DNA of 64,000 nucleotides, taken from positions 1 to 64,000 of the forward strand of contig NZ_LOJF01000012.1 of NCBI RefSeq assembly GCF_001494635.1, in the 5' to 3' direction. Below the pieces are notes generated by a model. It made no database searches and had not been told where the DNA came from. It was given only the letters and a program-made list of their open reading frames with translations. Position numbers and translations under genes: made by a program. Position 1 is the stretch's first letter, and every line of letters begins with the position of its first letter. The stretch is from Tractidigestivibacter scatoligenes. GTDB taxonomy: Bacteria > Actinomycetota > Coriobacteriia > Coriobacteriales > Atopobiaceae. This document shows, piece after piece, positions 1 to 7,538 of the stretch.

Positions 1-87
1 CGATCTTTCTCTGCTCAGCGCTGTGCATGCGGCTTCCTTCCTGTTCCGATTTGGTCCAGGATTCCCACCGCAGTCCCGTCTGAACAA

Positions 88-105
88 GTAACAAAAAATT
101 GTTAC
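88..105. promoter_or_regulatory. candidate operator palindrome upstream of azlCD
   Basis: A perfect inverted repeat, GTAACAA and TTGTTAC around AAAA, lies about 118 bp before the azlC start. A -10-like TACAAT follows at 152-157, but no convincing -35 is visible. It could be a repressor site; no regulator gene is adjacent. Nothing else is recognised in bases 1-222. Confidence 0.3.
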
Positions 106-222
106 CGCTCAACGGGCATATGAAACCACTCGGCGAGCGTATGCCCTGCGGTACAATTGTCCCCACTAAGTGCTGTTATCCGCGTGCCACTGCGCACGCG
201 AGATATTGCCCAAGGGGATTAC

Positions 223-975
223 GTGCAAGAAGCAACAAGAACAACCGCCCAGGAGGTCCTGGCGGCCGCTTGGCCGGTCATGCTCTCTTATGTGGCCGTG
301 GGACTCCCCTGCGGCGTGCTGGCCGCCAAGGCCGGCATGACGCCGCTTATGAACTTTGTCCTCAGCCTCACGTTTCTCTCGGGCGGCGGTCAGTTCATGA
401 TGAGCAACCTGTGGCTGGCAGGAACCCCTTTGCTCTCGATCATCGCCTCGGTGGCGGCCATCTCTACGCGCTTTGCACTCTACTCGGCGTCGCTCGCGCC
501 ATACCTCAAGCGCTTTGGACGCAGGCAGTCCCTTGCCATCGCGTGCTGCTACACCGAGGAGGCGTACGGCATCACGCTCTCGCGCCTTGCGTCGGGCGAC
601 GCATGGACGGCACGACACGCGCTTGGTCTCAACGTGTGCGTGCAGCTTACCTGGGCCGTGTCGTGCGCCGCCGGCGCCGCGCTTGGCTCTGTGGTCGACA
701 TCCCCACCGCCATCGCCGGCTTTGCGATGACCTCGCTCTTCATCTACCTGCTCTACGCTCAGCCCCGCACGCGCGGCACCGTCTGCGCCGCCTTGGGAGC
801 AGCGGTCACGGTTGCGCTCTGCAAGTGGAACGGGCTGGGCGGCGTGGCCGTGCCGCTTGCGGCGCTTATGGGCGTGGCCGCGGGGATGGCGTCCGGGCTT
901 GCGCCGCGACGGGGTAGCGACGGCGAGAAACCCGCCGCGCCCGCCGCGTCTGCCAAGGGTAGTGGCGCCCGATGA
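223..975 (+). CDS. azlC: AzlC family branched-chain amino acid exporter, large subunit
   Basis: A 250-residue membrane protein of the AzlC family, which together with AzlD exports branched-chain amino acids or analogues across the cytoplasmic membrane. The opening helix contains VAVGLPCGVLAAKAG, followed by the family-typical glycine-rich FLSGGGQFM segment near residue 65. An upstream ATG at 157 is in frame, but the GTG at 223 is preferred because AAGGGG stands six bases before it and homology-like sequence begins there. The stop codon overlaps the azlD start as ATGA, so the two are translationally coupled. The substrate is inferred from the family only. Confidence 0.85.
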   Translation: MQEATRTTAQEVLAAAWPVMLSYVAVGLPCGVLAAKAGMTPLMNFVLSLTFLSGGGQFMMSNLWLAGTPLLSIIASVAAISTRFALYSASLAPYLKRFGRRQSLAIACCYTEEAYGITLSRLASGDAWTARHALGLNVCVQLTWAVSCAAGAALGSVVDIPTAIAGFAMTSLFIYLLYAQPRTRGTVCAALGAAVTVALCKWNGLGGVAVPLAALMGVAAGMASGLAPRRGSDGEKPAAPAASAKGSGAR

Positions 976-1295
976 GCACCTCTCAGTTCCTAGTATTGTG
1001 GCTCTCCTCGTTTGCGTTTATTCTTGCCTGCCGCGTGGTGCCCGTGGTCGCGCTGCGCGGACGTCCCCTCTCGCCACGCGTGGTGGAGGCGCTGGGCTAC
1101 ATCCCGCCGGCCGCCTTTGCGGCGCTGGTCGCAAACGACCTGCTCTCCCCCAGCATGTTCGACGCCGGGCTGTGGGCGGGCCTCATGCCCCTGGTAGCGG
1201 CGGGCGTGGTGGCGCTTGTGGCGTGGCGCACGCGGTCAATGCTATGGTGCTGCGTGGCGGGAGTCGTGACGTACGTGCTGCTGTCGCTTGTGTAG
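972..1295 (+). CDS. azlD: AzlD family small membrane subunit
   Basis: A 107-residue, almost entirely hydrophobic protein with about four membrane segments and the short AzlD-typical RVVPVVALRGRPL loop after the first helix. AzlD proteins are the small partners of AzlC. The ATG overlaps the azlC stop by four bases, which fits an azlCD two-gene unit. The esterase gene begins 24 bp downstream and may be read through from the same transcript. Confidence 0.85.
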   Translation: MSTSQFLVLWLSSFAFILACRVVPVVALRGRPLSPRVVEALGYIPPAAFAALVANDLLSPSMFDAGLWAGLMPLVAAGVVALVAWRTRSMLWCCVAGVVTYVLLSLV

Positions 1296-1319
1296 CGGCG
1301 ATGGGACCGGGGGCGTGAC

Positions 1320-2057
1320 ATGGTTGAGCAGAGCTTTGAGGTCGAAGGCGCGAAGGCCACCCTTCGCGCGACGGAGCCACCGGCGAGCACGACCGACGCC
1401 TGGGCGCGCGTTCCTGTGGTCTACCTGCATGTCTTTGAGGGTGACGGCGCAGACGTGTGGCAGCGCCTGCGCGAGGGCGGCGAGCAGCCCATAGCCTTGG
1501 TGGCAATAGCGCCTAAGAGCTGGGACAATGACCTCACCCCGTGGCCGAGCCCGCCGGTGTTTCGTGGCGGCAGGCCCTACGAAGGGTTCGCCTTGTTACA
1601 GCTCGACCTGCTCGAACGCGAGATCATGCCACAGGCAGAGGCGCTTCTCGCCCAACACGGCATGGTGCCGTCCTTCTCGGCGCTTGCGGGCTATTCGTTG
1701 GCGGGACTCTTTGCCGCATGGGCGGCAACGCAGAGCAGCGCCTTCGAGCGCGTGGCTAGCGTCTCTGGCTCTCTGTGGTATCCGGACTTTGTCAAATACG
1801 TCGCAGGTAACAGGCCCAAGCCTGCCGTACAACGCGCGTACTTCTCGCTTGGTGATGCCGAGCCGCACACGCGCAACCGTGCCATGCGGTCCGTACTTGA
1901 AGACACGCGTCAGGTTGCGGAGAGATTCGAGCAATTGGGCGTCGTTACGCGTTTTGAGCTCAATCCCGGCAACCACTTTGTGGACGAGGACCTACGTACG
2001 GCGCGCGGCATCCGCTGGCTGCTAGATGACGGCACAAACGCCGCACCGGCGGACTAG
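1320..2057 (+). CDS. alpha/beta hydrolase, esterase (Fes/IroE-like)
   Basis: A 245-residue cytoplasmic alpha/beta hydrolase of the esterase-D / siderophore-esterase type. The nucleophile elbow is GYSLAGLFA near residue 125, where Ser is the catalytic residue; the conserved His lies in NPGNHFVDEDL near residue 220. No signal peptide is seen. The substrate cannot be read from the sequence: siderophore esterase and simple carboxylesterase are both possible. It follows azlD by 24 bp on the same strand. Its TAG stop overlaps the stop of the convergent MFS gene within CTAG, so no terminator separates the two genes. Confidence 0.7.
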   Translation: MVEQSFEVEGAKATLRATEPPASTTDAWARVPVVYLHVFEGDGADVWQRLREGGEQPIALVAIAPKSWDNDLTPWPSPPVFRGGRPYEGFALLQLDLLEREIMPQAEALLAQHGMVPSFSALAGYSLAGLFAAWAATQSSAFERVASVSGSLWYPDFVKYVAGNRPKPAVQRAYFSLGDAEPHTRNRAMRSVLEDTRQVAERFEQLGVVTRFELNPGNHFVDEDLRTARGIRWLLDDGTNAAPAD

Positions 2058-3469
2058 GCCGCCTGCACAGGCCGCGCGGTGACCCACGCCATCGACGCCA
2101 GGGGCACCACGGCCACGCACGCCAGAAGCAGGTACGCCTCGCGCGTGCCAACCATGGTTGCCCACGCCATGTCTGTGGCCCCCACCTGCGCCGCATTGAC
2201 CACGGTAGTCACGACGCTGGTACCGATTGCGCCTGCCAGCTGCTGCAGCGTGTTGATCACCGCGTTGCCGTCGGCCTTGATTGCTGCCGGCAGGAACGAG
2301 AGGGACTCGGTCATGGTGTTGCCCACCATGAGGCTCTGGCCAAAGGCAAAGCACACGTAGATGGCAATGGCCGGCGCCGTGGTCAGGCGCTTTGACAGCG
2401 CGGCAAAGAGAACCGTGCCAAGTAGGGCGCAGGTGGCGCCCACGAGGATGGGCCTTCTCGGCCCAAAGCGGTCCAGGATTTGGCCCGAGAGCGGCGCCAT
2501 GCAGGCGCCCACCACGCAGCCGGGCAGCAGGATCGATCCGGCCTCGGTCTCGCCGGTGTCCATCACAAGCTGCGAGTAGTTTGGGATGAGAAATGACAGC
2601 CCCAGCACAACAAACTGCAGGCAGACAAGGGCAACCACACCCATCACAAAGCGGCGCTGAGAGAAGACTGCAAGGGAGATGAGCGGGTGGTCTGCTCGCC
2701 TTTCTCGGCGTACAAACAGGACGAGAAGTACCACGAAGGCGGCTAGCAGGCAGAGCTCAGCGGGGCTGGTCCAGCCAAGGCTAGAGCCCAGATCGACGGC
2801 AAAGACCAGCGTGGCAAAGGACGCGGCAATGGCAAGCCAGCCGGGGACGTCGAAGGGGTCGCGCGAGACCTCGTGGCTCTGGCGGATGGAGAAGACGCCC
2901 AGGAGGAAGGCCACGCCCAGCACAGGCAGAAGCGCCGCGAAGATCATGCGCCATCCGTAGTTATCGGCAAGCCAGCCGCCCACGGAGGGGCCAACCGCCG
3001 GTGCCATGGCCGTGACCAGCGTACCGATGCCCATCATGACACCCATGTTCTTCTTGGGAGCCTGCTCGGTGATGATGTTGAACATGAGCGGAAGGGCGAT
3101 GCCCGTGCCCACGCCCTCGAGGATGCGGCCGCACAGAAGCATGGGGAACGAGATTGCAGTGAAGCCGCACACGATGCCGGCGATGTAGAAGCACATTGCC
3201 GCGATGAACACGCTACGGGTGCGGAAGCGCCTGTTGAGATAGGACGACGTGGGGACAACGGTGGCAAGAACCAGCAGGTAGGACGTGGTCATCCACTGGA
3301 CGGTCGAGGTGGTGATGCCGAACTCGGCCATGAGCGAGGGGAACGTGACGTTCATGGCGGTCTCGACGGTCACGCCGGAGAACGACATGATGCCGGCCGC
3401 GATGACCGACAGGACGAGACGAGCGTCGAGCATGCGCTCGAAGCTGCTTGCGGTGGTGCTTTCTTTCAT
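2054..3469 (-). CDS. MFS transporter, DHA2 (EmrB/QacA-type) family
   Basis: A 471-residue major facilitator of the 14-helix DHA2 drug:H+ antiporter group. The N-terminal motif around ITTSTVQWMTTSYLLV and the motif-C-like GPSVGGWLADNYGWRM near residue 160 are typical of EmrB/QacA/LfrA pumps. It is expected to export drugs, dyes or toxic metabolites from the inner membrane. It is monocistronic and convergent with the esterase, the two stop codons overlapping. A GGGAG ribosome site precedes the ATG. No local TetR or MarR regulator is adjacent. Confidence 0.85.
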   Translation of the reverse strand: MKESTTASSFERMLDARLVLSVIAAGIMSFSGVTVETAMNVTFPSLMAEFGITTSTVQWMTTSYLLVLATVVPTSSYLNRRFRTRSVFIAAMCFYIAGIVCGFTAISFPMLLCGRILEGVGTGIALPLMFNIITEQAPKKNMGVMMGIGTLVTAMAPAVGPSVGGWLADNYGWRMIFAALLPVLGVAFLLGVFSIRQSHEVSRDPFDVPGWLAIAASFATLVFAVDLGSSLGWTSPAELCLLAAFVVLLVLFVRRERRADHPLISLAVFSQRRFVMGVVALVCLQFVVLGLSFLIPNYSQLVMDTGETEAGSILLPGCVVGACMAPLSGQILDRFGPRRPILVGATCALLGTVLFAALSKRLTTAPAIAIYVCFAFGQSLMVGNTMTESLSFLPAAIKADGNAVINTLQQLAGAIGTSVVTTVVNAAQVGATDMAWATMVGTREAYLLLACVAVVPLASMAWVTARPVQAA

Positions 3470-3590
3470 GGGGCGACTCCCGGGATTGGCTAGTCCAGAC
3501 GGAAATGTCTCTGGTTCCGCTCGGGACAGTGGGAACTATAGCCAATGCGCGGGAGCCGCGCTTTCAGTTTCGCGCGGGGTGGCAGCGGCG

Positions 3591-4313
3591 CTAGGCCGGG
3601 TGCGCAGACGGGTCGGGCAGCTCACACACGTCCTCGAAGTGCGTAATTCCTGCGTAGGGGGCCAGCCGGGTATCTGCCATAAGGGTGTGGACGATGTCAG
3701 CGCTGTCCCAGTAGTGCATGGGGAAGAGCGCGCGGGTGCCTACCACATCCATAAAGGCTGCAATTCCAGCTGCGGGGTCTTTGAGGCGTGGGTCGAGCGG
3801 AACAAAGGCGAGGTCCACCGGACCGGAGGCAATGCGCGAGAGCTCCGTGCGGAAGAACTTCTCGGATGCGACGTTTTGGTCGGCCGGACGGCGCCACTGC
3901 CAGGAGTTGAGGTCGCCCGAGAAGTAGATTGAGGTTCCGCCAGCACGGACGAAGAATGCCACGCCCTCGTCGTTGGACTCGAGGGTCTGGACGGAGAGCG
4001 AGGTGGGGACTGCTCCTGCCGCTGCAGGCAGCTGCAGATTGTAGGACGCACGCGGCTCGACGGCGGTCACGTGGGCATCCGCCGGTGCGTCTGCTGCGAC
4101 GTCTTTATCCAGCACGTAGTGCGTGTTGGGGAACTGCTCGCGCAGCGGCCAGATGCAGCGGCCATAGTGGTCGGAGTGTTCGTGCGAGACAAACACCACA
4201 AGCGGAAGGTCGCGAGGAAGCTGGGGGAGCTCGCCTGTGTACCAGTCGAAGAGCAGCGTGCAGACGGGTAGTTCCACGGCAAAGCCGCTGTGGTAGATAT
4301 GCGTGACGCGCAT
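3591..4313 (-). CDS. MBL-fold metal-dependent hydrolase
   Basis: A 240-residue metallo-beta-lactamase-fold protein. The di-metal site is visible as VSHEHSDHYG (HxHxDH) near residue 45, the bridging Asp in FSGDLNSW near residue 130 and a late His in FPMHYWDSAD near residue 200. Such UlaG-like/YtnP-like proteins hydrolyse lactones, phosphodiesters or other small esters; the substrate is not evident. An in-frame ATG seven codons upstream exists, but the ATG at 4313 has GGAAAGGA at good spacing. It sits upstream of the MFS gene on the same strand, separated by about 120 bp. Confidence 0.75.
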   Translation of the reverse strand: MRVTHIYHSGFAVELPVCTLLFDWYTGELPQLPRDLPLVVFVSHEHSDHYGRCIWPLREQFPNTHYVLDKDVAADAPADAHVTAVEPRASYNLQLPAAAGAVPTSLSVQTLESNDEGVAFFVRAGGTSIYFSGDLNSWQWRRPADQNVASEKFFRTELSRIASGPVDLAFVPLDPRLKDPAAGIAAFMDVVGTRALFPMHYWDSADIVHTLMADTRLAPYAGITHFEDVCELPDPSAHPA

Positions 4314-4373
4314 GGATGGTCCTTTCCGGCGCACTACGTACTAGTGGGAACGATAACTGGGGAGCCGCGGGCG

Positions 4374-4898
4374 TCACTCAGCCCAGAAGACGCGGCCGTC
4401 CTTGCGCGCGGGTTGGGACTTCTCGGCGTCTGGGTAGCCAATCACCACGTGGCCAATGCCCTCGTAGTCGCCCTGCACGCCCAGGCTTGCCAGCAGCTCC
4501 TTGTAGCGAGGCTCCTCGAACTCCTCCTTGGCGCGGTGGATCCAGTGGCCGCCCAGACCAAGCGACTGCGCCGCAAGCAGCATGTTCTCGATGGTCGCCG
4601 AGCCATCGTACACGCGCGTGGGAACCGATGCGCTGGCGAGAACCACAAGGACGACGGGTGCGCCGTAGAACGGGTCCATGCCCTCGGGCGCCCCCATGAT
4701 GCGGCGGTTCTCCTCGGCAAGCTCGTCGCGAAGCTTGCGGTTGGTCACGGCAACGATGATGGGAGACTGCTTGTTCATGCCGGAGGGCGCCCAAAGGCCG
4801 GCCTCGATGACGCGCTCGACCAGCTCGCGCGCCACGGGAACCCGCTTGAACCTAGGGGTGCTGCGACGCTCACGGATGCACTTCTCGACCTCGTTCAT
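4374..4898 (-). CDS. nitroreductase family protein (FMN-dependent)
   Basis: A 174-residue protein of the FMN-dependent NAD(P)H nitroreductase family. The FMN-binding start (CIRERRSTPRFK) is at residues 7-18, then APSGMNKQSPIIVAV, and the C-terminal GHWIHRAKEEF and HVVIGYPDAEKS motifs are characteristic. Members reduce nitro compounds, quinones or flavins in the cytoplasm. The length is in the normal range for the short subfamily. The ATG at 4898 is chosen because GGAGG stands seven bases upstream; the frame is open further 5' but that extension reads as repeat DNA. Confidence 0.85.
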   Translation of the reverse strand: MNEVEKCIRERRSTPRFKRVPVARELVERVIEAGLWAPSGMNKQSPIIVAVTNRKLRDELAEENRRIMGAPEGMDPFYGAPVVLVVLASASVPTRVYDGSATIENMLLAAQSLGLGGHWIHRAKEEFEEPRYKELLASLGVQGDYEGIGHVVIGYPDAEKSQPARKDGRVFWAE

Positions 4899-5057
4899 GG
4901 CTCCTCCAATGCGGTTGGAAATTGCGCGGCCCGTCCTTGCTCGGCCTCGCTCTCCCATGTTCTTCCCAAACCAGCTCTTGATGTACCGTGGCAGCGTTGG
5001 CGAATGGCGTCGGGCGACCGGGACGCGATTTCCTCTCGGCAATCCCTCCCGTACCTT

Positions 5058-5131
5058 CCCGCTGCAGAGATGTGCCCTCCGGCGAGAAAAAGACGCCCGA
5101 GAGCCCCTTTTGTACGCACTTGCTGCCAAAA
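5058..5131 (-). repeat. R6-type hairpin repeat unit
   Basis: Read on the minus strand, this holds a GCAGC...CGTAC...AAAAGGGG start and then an imperfect hairpin with TTTTTCTCGCC between GC-rich arms. It matches the units at 10166-10353 and 48676-48843. It lies in the 419-bp gap between the nitroreductase start and crcB. Apart from this unit and the R2 half-copy next to it, no gene is seen in that gap. Confidence 0.45.
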
Positions 5132-5160
5132 CGGCCCACCGCGTTCCCCGTCCCCGTCCT

Positions 5161-5241
5161 CCGCTCTCAGCAGTTTCCGAGAGTCGGGCGCCGCGTTTGC
5201 CCATTGACGGGAATCGGTTTTAAGAAAAGGAGCCAATCTCC
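5161..5241 (-). repeat. R2 element, half copy
   Basis: On the minus strand it starts GGAGATTGGCTCCTTTTCTT, continues with an ACCGAT spacer, and reaches the core AATGGGCAAACG at offset 36. This is the same order and spacing as the full R2 element at 17626-17706. The partner arm at the 5161 end is not recognisable, so this is a decayed or truncated copy. Confidence 0.5.
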
Positions 5242-5246
5242 CCGAG

Positions 5247-5270
5247 CCAACAGTATTGGCTCTGGTCTGA
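5247..5270. terminator. hairpin downstream of crcB
   Basis: GAGCCAA and TTGGCTC form a 7-bp stem with a 5-base loop about 50 bp beyond the crcB stop codon. In the crcB direction it is followed by the GC-rich end and TTTTCTT of the neighbouring R2 arm, so the two together could stop crcB transcription. Confidence 0.35.
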
Positions 5271-5317
5271 GTCGGCGCGAGGCGGGCGTAACCAGTGCCT
5301 CAGCGCTGTTAGGCCCC

Positions 5318-5698
5318 CTACGCTGCCACCTGCTGGGCGAGAACCACCGCGCCCATGCCCAGGCCGGCGCTCAGCATCACGTACACCACGGCTACCAGCG
5401 GCTCACCACGCTGCACTAAGCCAACGCTTTCCAGCGCAAACGTCGAGAACGTGGTAAATCCACCGCACACACCCACCTTGAGGAAGAGGACGAGGCGCGA
5501 GTCAAGCTCGTGACCTGCGGCAACGGTGGCAACGATAAGCCCAATCACAAACGCGCCCACAATGTTGGTCACAAGCGTGGCAAGCGGGAATCCGGCGTCA
5601 CCCACGCTCTTGAACGGGGCAAGCGAGATAAAGTAGCGGGCGAGAGACCCAAGAGCTCCCCCGGCGCAGACGGCAAGGCAATCGAGCAGTGCAGGCAT
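5318..5698 (-). CDS. crcB: fluoride channel CrcB/Fluc
   Basis: A 126-residue, four-helix Fluc/CrcB membrane protein that exports fluoride as a dimer. Family signatures are GGALGSLARY at residues 13-22, TLVTNIVGAFVIG near residue 43 and GVCGGFTTFSTFALE near residue 80, which includes the pore GGFTTFST segment. The ATG at 5698 is the start of homology; the frame upstream is open but contains a riboswitch. Only a single crcB copy is seen, whereas many Gram-positive genomes encode two subunits in tandem, so this one may act as a homodimer. Regulation is expected through the fluoride riboswitch just upstream. Confidence 0.92.
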   Translation of the reverse strand: MPALLDCLAVCAGGALGSLARYFISLAPFKSVGDAGFPLATLVTNIVGAFVIGLIVATVAAGHELDSRLVLFLKVGVCGGFTTFSTFALESVGLVQRGEPLVAVVYVMLSAGLGMGAVVLAQQVAA

Positions 5699-5738
5699 GG
5701 TTGCGACCTTCCAGACGAGACGGGCGGCACGCCGCCCA

Positions 5739-5806
5739 ACGCAGAAGCCATCAGCGCCATGCGGTTCGGCGAGCGCGCCCGCCGGGGAGGCCTCATTCCC
5801 CAGCGG
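5739..5806 (-). promoter_or_regulatory. fluoride riboswitch (crcB RNA motif)
   Basis: On the minus strand the leader of crcB reads GGGGAATGAGGCCTCCCC, then a GC hairpin with GAACCGC, then GCTGATGGCTTCTGC. This order matches the crcB motif (RF01734-type) consensus. The loop GAGGCC can pair with GGCTTC to make the expected pseudoknot. A 7-bp hairpin GGGCGGC-GT-GCCGCCC at 5725-5740 follows and ends about 12 bases before the ribosome site GGAAGG. It could mediate termination or translational control. Confidence 0.85.
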
Positions 5807-5915
5807 GCAGCGTAGCACAGCCGGCGCCAGCCTACCCGCGCGGTCGCTCGTTCGCACGGCTTTCGCACCCCAAGCAACCCAGGCCCCGCGTTACCAAGCG
5901 TTTACACAACGACTC

Positions 5916-5945
5916 TTGCGACACGCGGGCCATCGGGCGTATAGT
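5916..5945 (+). promoter_or_regulatory. promoter of the Trp leader / ECF operon
   Basis: TTGCGA at 5916-5921 and TATAGT at 5940-5945 are separated by 18 bp and lie 59 bp before the leader peptide start. Transcription would begin near 5952, so the leader peptide and terminator would be in the 5' untranslated part of the operon mRNA. Confidence 0.5.
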
Positions 5946-6003
5946 TCCCGACAACAAGCACAGGCCGCCCACGCGGCCGGAACTCACGAGAGGAGCGCCA
6001 GAG

Positions 6004-6084
6004 ATGAACCGCATCGCCACTAACATCGCACGTACGTCCATGAACTGGTGGTGGCGCGATTCGCAAGCGGTCGGTCGATCGTGA
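6004..6084 (+). CDS. tryptophan-rich leader peptide (attenuator)
   Basis: A 26-codon ORF whose predicted peptide contains MNWWWRD at residues 13-19, with three consecutive TGG codons at 6046-6054. GAGAGGAG precedes its ATG by about nine bases. Four Trp-neutral codons later come RNA segments able to form alternative hairpins, then an intrinsic terminator at 6112-6147. This is the classical layout of ribosome-mediated attenuation: stalling at Trp codons when charged tRNA-Trp is scarce would favour an antiterminator. The first gene it would control is an ECF S component starting 130 bp further on. The peptide itself probably has no other function. Confidence 0.8.
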   Translation: MNRIATNIARTSMNWWWRDSQAVGRS

Positions 6085-6111
6085 GTCTCTCGCGCCATAA
6101 TTTCGCGAATT

Positions 6112-6147
6112 AAGAGGGCTCCCGGTTTGACCGGGGCCCTCTTTCTT
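6112..6147 (+). terminator. intrinsic terminator (Trp attenuator) before the ECF operon
   Basis: AAGAGGGC, a bulged T and CCCGG pair with CCGGGGCCCTCTT around a TTTGA loop, a 13-bp stem followed by TTTCTT. It lies between the Trp leader peptide and the first S-component gene. GAGTCTCT at 6083-6090, overlapping the leader stop codon, can pair with AGAGGGCTC at 6113-6121 and would then break this stem, so it is a plausible antiterminator. Confidence 0.8.
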
Positions 6148-6214
6148 GTGCAAGCACACCCTCTAAGCGATCTCAAACCACACACAGCGTCACCCAATCA
6201 GAAAGGAACCAACC

Positions 6215-6787
6215 ATGTCCGAGAACACCAACACCCAGCAGGCCCGCACCGTCACCTCCGAGGATCACGGAAAGCTCGACGTCCGCGCGCTGGTACTTCT
6301 CGCCGTGCTTCTCGCGGCAGGCTTCATCCTCAACTTCACCGTGGGCAAGGCCATCTCCAGCATCTCCGGCGGCATGATCAGCCCCGAGTTCATCATCTCG
6401 GCCTTCTGCCTCACCATCCTGGTCGTTCGTCCCAACGTCCCGCAGGCCCTGGTTATTGGCCTCATCTCTGCGGCCGTGATCCAGATCACCACGACCTCGC
6501 CCTTTGTTGACTTCGCCGCCGAGGGCGTGGCCGCCATGCTCATGGCCGTCATCGTGAGCGCCGGCATGCGCGGCAGCGCCAAGAAGATCGTCCCCGCCAT
6601 TGGCACCTTTGTCACCACCGTAGTCTCCGGCGTCATCTTCATGATCATCCGCATCGCCATGGTTGGCGCCGCTCAGCAGCTTGCCGCCGCCATGCTCCCC
6701 GTTGTCTTTGCGACCGCCGTCTTCAACGCCATTCTCGTCCAGGCGCTCTATATCCCCGTGTGCAAGGCCCTTAAGGTCAACGACTAA
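6215..6787 (+). CDS. ECF transporter S component, TrpP-like (tryptophan)
   Basis: A 190-residue membrane protein with about six helices after a 20-residue polar N-terminus. The first helix (LAVLLAAGFILNFTVG) and the segment PEFIISAFCLTILVVRPNVP followed by VIGLISAAVIQ resemble the tryptophan transporter TrpP/YhaG group of ECF substrate-binding subunits. It is the first gene after the Trp-codon attenuator, is followed 54 bp later by a paralogue, and then by the ECF ATPase and EcfT genes. Tryptophan as substrate is inferred from the family resemblance plus the leader. GAAAGGA precedes the ATG. Confidence 0.75.
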   Translation: MSENTNTQQARTVTSEDHGKLDVRALVLLAVLLAAGFILNFTVGKAISSISGGMISPEFIISAFCLTILVVRPNVPQALVIGLISAAVIQITTTSPFVDFAAEGVAAMLMAVIVSAGMRGSAKKIVPAIGTFVTTVVSGVIFMIIRIAMVGAAQQLAAAMLPVVFATAVFNAILVQALYIPVCKALKVND

Positions 6788-6841
6788 CCGCCCGTCCTCA
6801 ACCGTAGACCTCACCAGCAGCACAACCGAAAGGAGCCCACC

Positions 6842-7399
6842 ATGTCCGAGCAGAACGCAACCCAGGCACGCACCGTCAACACCACCGAGCACTCCGGCAA
6901 GGCCGACGTCTCCTCCCTCGTCCTTCTCGCCGTCCTTCTCGCCGCAGGCTTCATCCTCAACATGACCGTGGGCAACGCCCTTGCCATCGTAGGCATCAAG
7001 CCGCAGTTCATCATTGCCTCCTACGCGCTGGCAATCCTGCTCTCCAACGCCGGCTTTGGCCAGGCGGCCATCTTTGGCCTGGTCTCCGCCGCCGTCATCC
7101 AGCTCACCACCTCCATCCCCGGCCTCAACTTTGTGACCGAGCTCGTCGCCGCGCTGGTGATGTCCGCCCTCATCCGCCGCACCATCAAGATTGGCGGTCG
7201 TGACGTCACCCCGCTTGTCGCCGCCTTCGTGACCACGCTCGTCTCCGGCGCACTCTTCGCCGTGGCTGGCAACCTCATCATGGGCGCCGCACTGGCCACC
7301 GTGGTCGTGAAAATCCCTATCGTCCTGGGCACCGCAATCTTCAACGCCGTCGTAGTCCAGGCCCTCTACTTCCCCCTCAAGAAGGTCCTCAAGAAGTAG
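6842..7399 (+). CDS. ECF transporter S component, paralogue of the preceding gene
   Basis: A 185-residue protein clearly paralogous to the gene at 6215-6787: both begin MSE.N..QARTV, share LLAVLLAAGFILN, and have the same PQFIIASYALAIL and GLVSAAVIQLTTSIPG blocks. Two S components adjacent to one energising module may have the same ligand with different affinity, or related ligands (tryptophan and an indole or aromatic compound). GAAAGGAG stands before the ATG. Two R1 palindromes lie in the 139 bp between this gene and the ATPase gene. Confidence 0.75.
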   Translation: MSEQNATQARTVNTTEHSGKADVSSLVLLAVLLAAGFILNMTVGNALAIVGIKPQFIIASYALAILLSNAGFGQAAIFGLVSAAVIQLTTSIPGLNFVTELVAALVMSALIRRTIKIGGRDVTPLVAAFVTTLVSGALFAVAGNLIMGAALATVVVKIPIVLGTAIFNAVVVQALYFPLKKVLKK

Positions 7400-7421
7400 T
7401 TCGTCTACGATAGTGAACCGC

Positions 7422-7456
7422 ACGTGAGACAAAGGGACAGTCCCTTTGTCTCACGT
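7422..7456. repeat. R1 palindrome, copy 1
   Basis: A 16-bp perfect inverted repeat with a CAG loop; each arm holds GTGAGACAAAGGGA or its complement. It lies 22 bp after the second S-component stop. It can form the same hairpin on either strand but has no T tract. Confidence 0.9.
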
Positions 7457-7497
7457 ATGTGGCAGGGACGCTCCTTGCCTTCACCCCAGCATTGGTA

Positions 7498-7526
7498 TGA
7501 GACAAAGGGACTGTCCCTTTGTCTCA
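7498..7526. repeat. R1 palindrome, copy 2
   Basis: A 13-bp inverted repeat (TGAGACAAAGGGA arms, CTG loop) directly repeated 42 bp after copy 1. It ends one base before the CGAAAGG ribosome site of the ECF ATPase gene, so hairpin formation could limit translation or trim the transcript between S-component and ATPase cistrons. Confidence 0.9.
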
Positions 7527-7538
7527 CGAAAGGCTCTT

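Noticed and set aside
6173-7432. Long minus-strand open frame of about 419 codons opposite the S-component genes
   Set aside because: His/Gly/Asp-rich composition typical of an antisense frame of GC-rich membrane-protein genes; the plus-strand genes have ribosome sites and family motifs.
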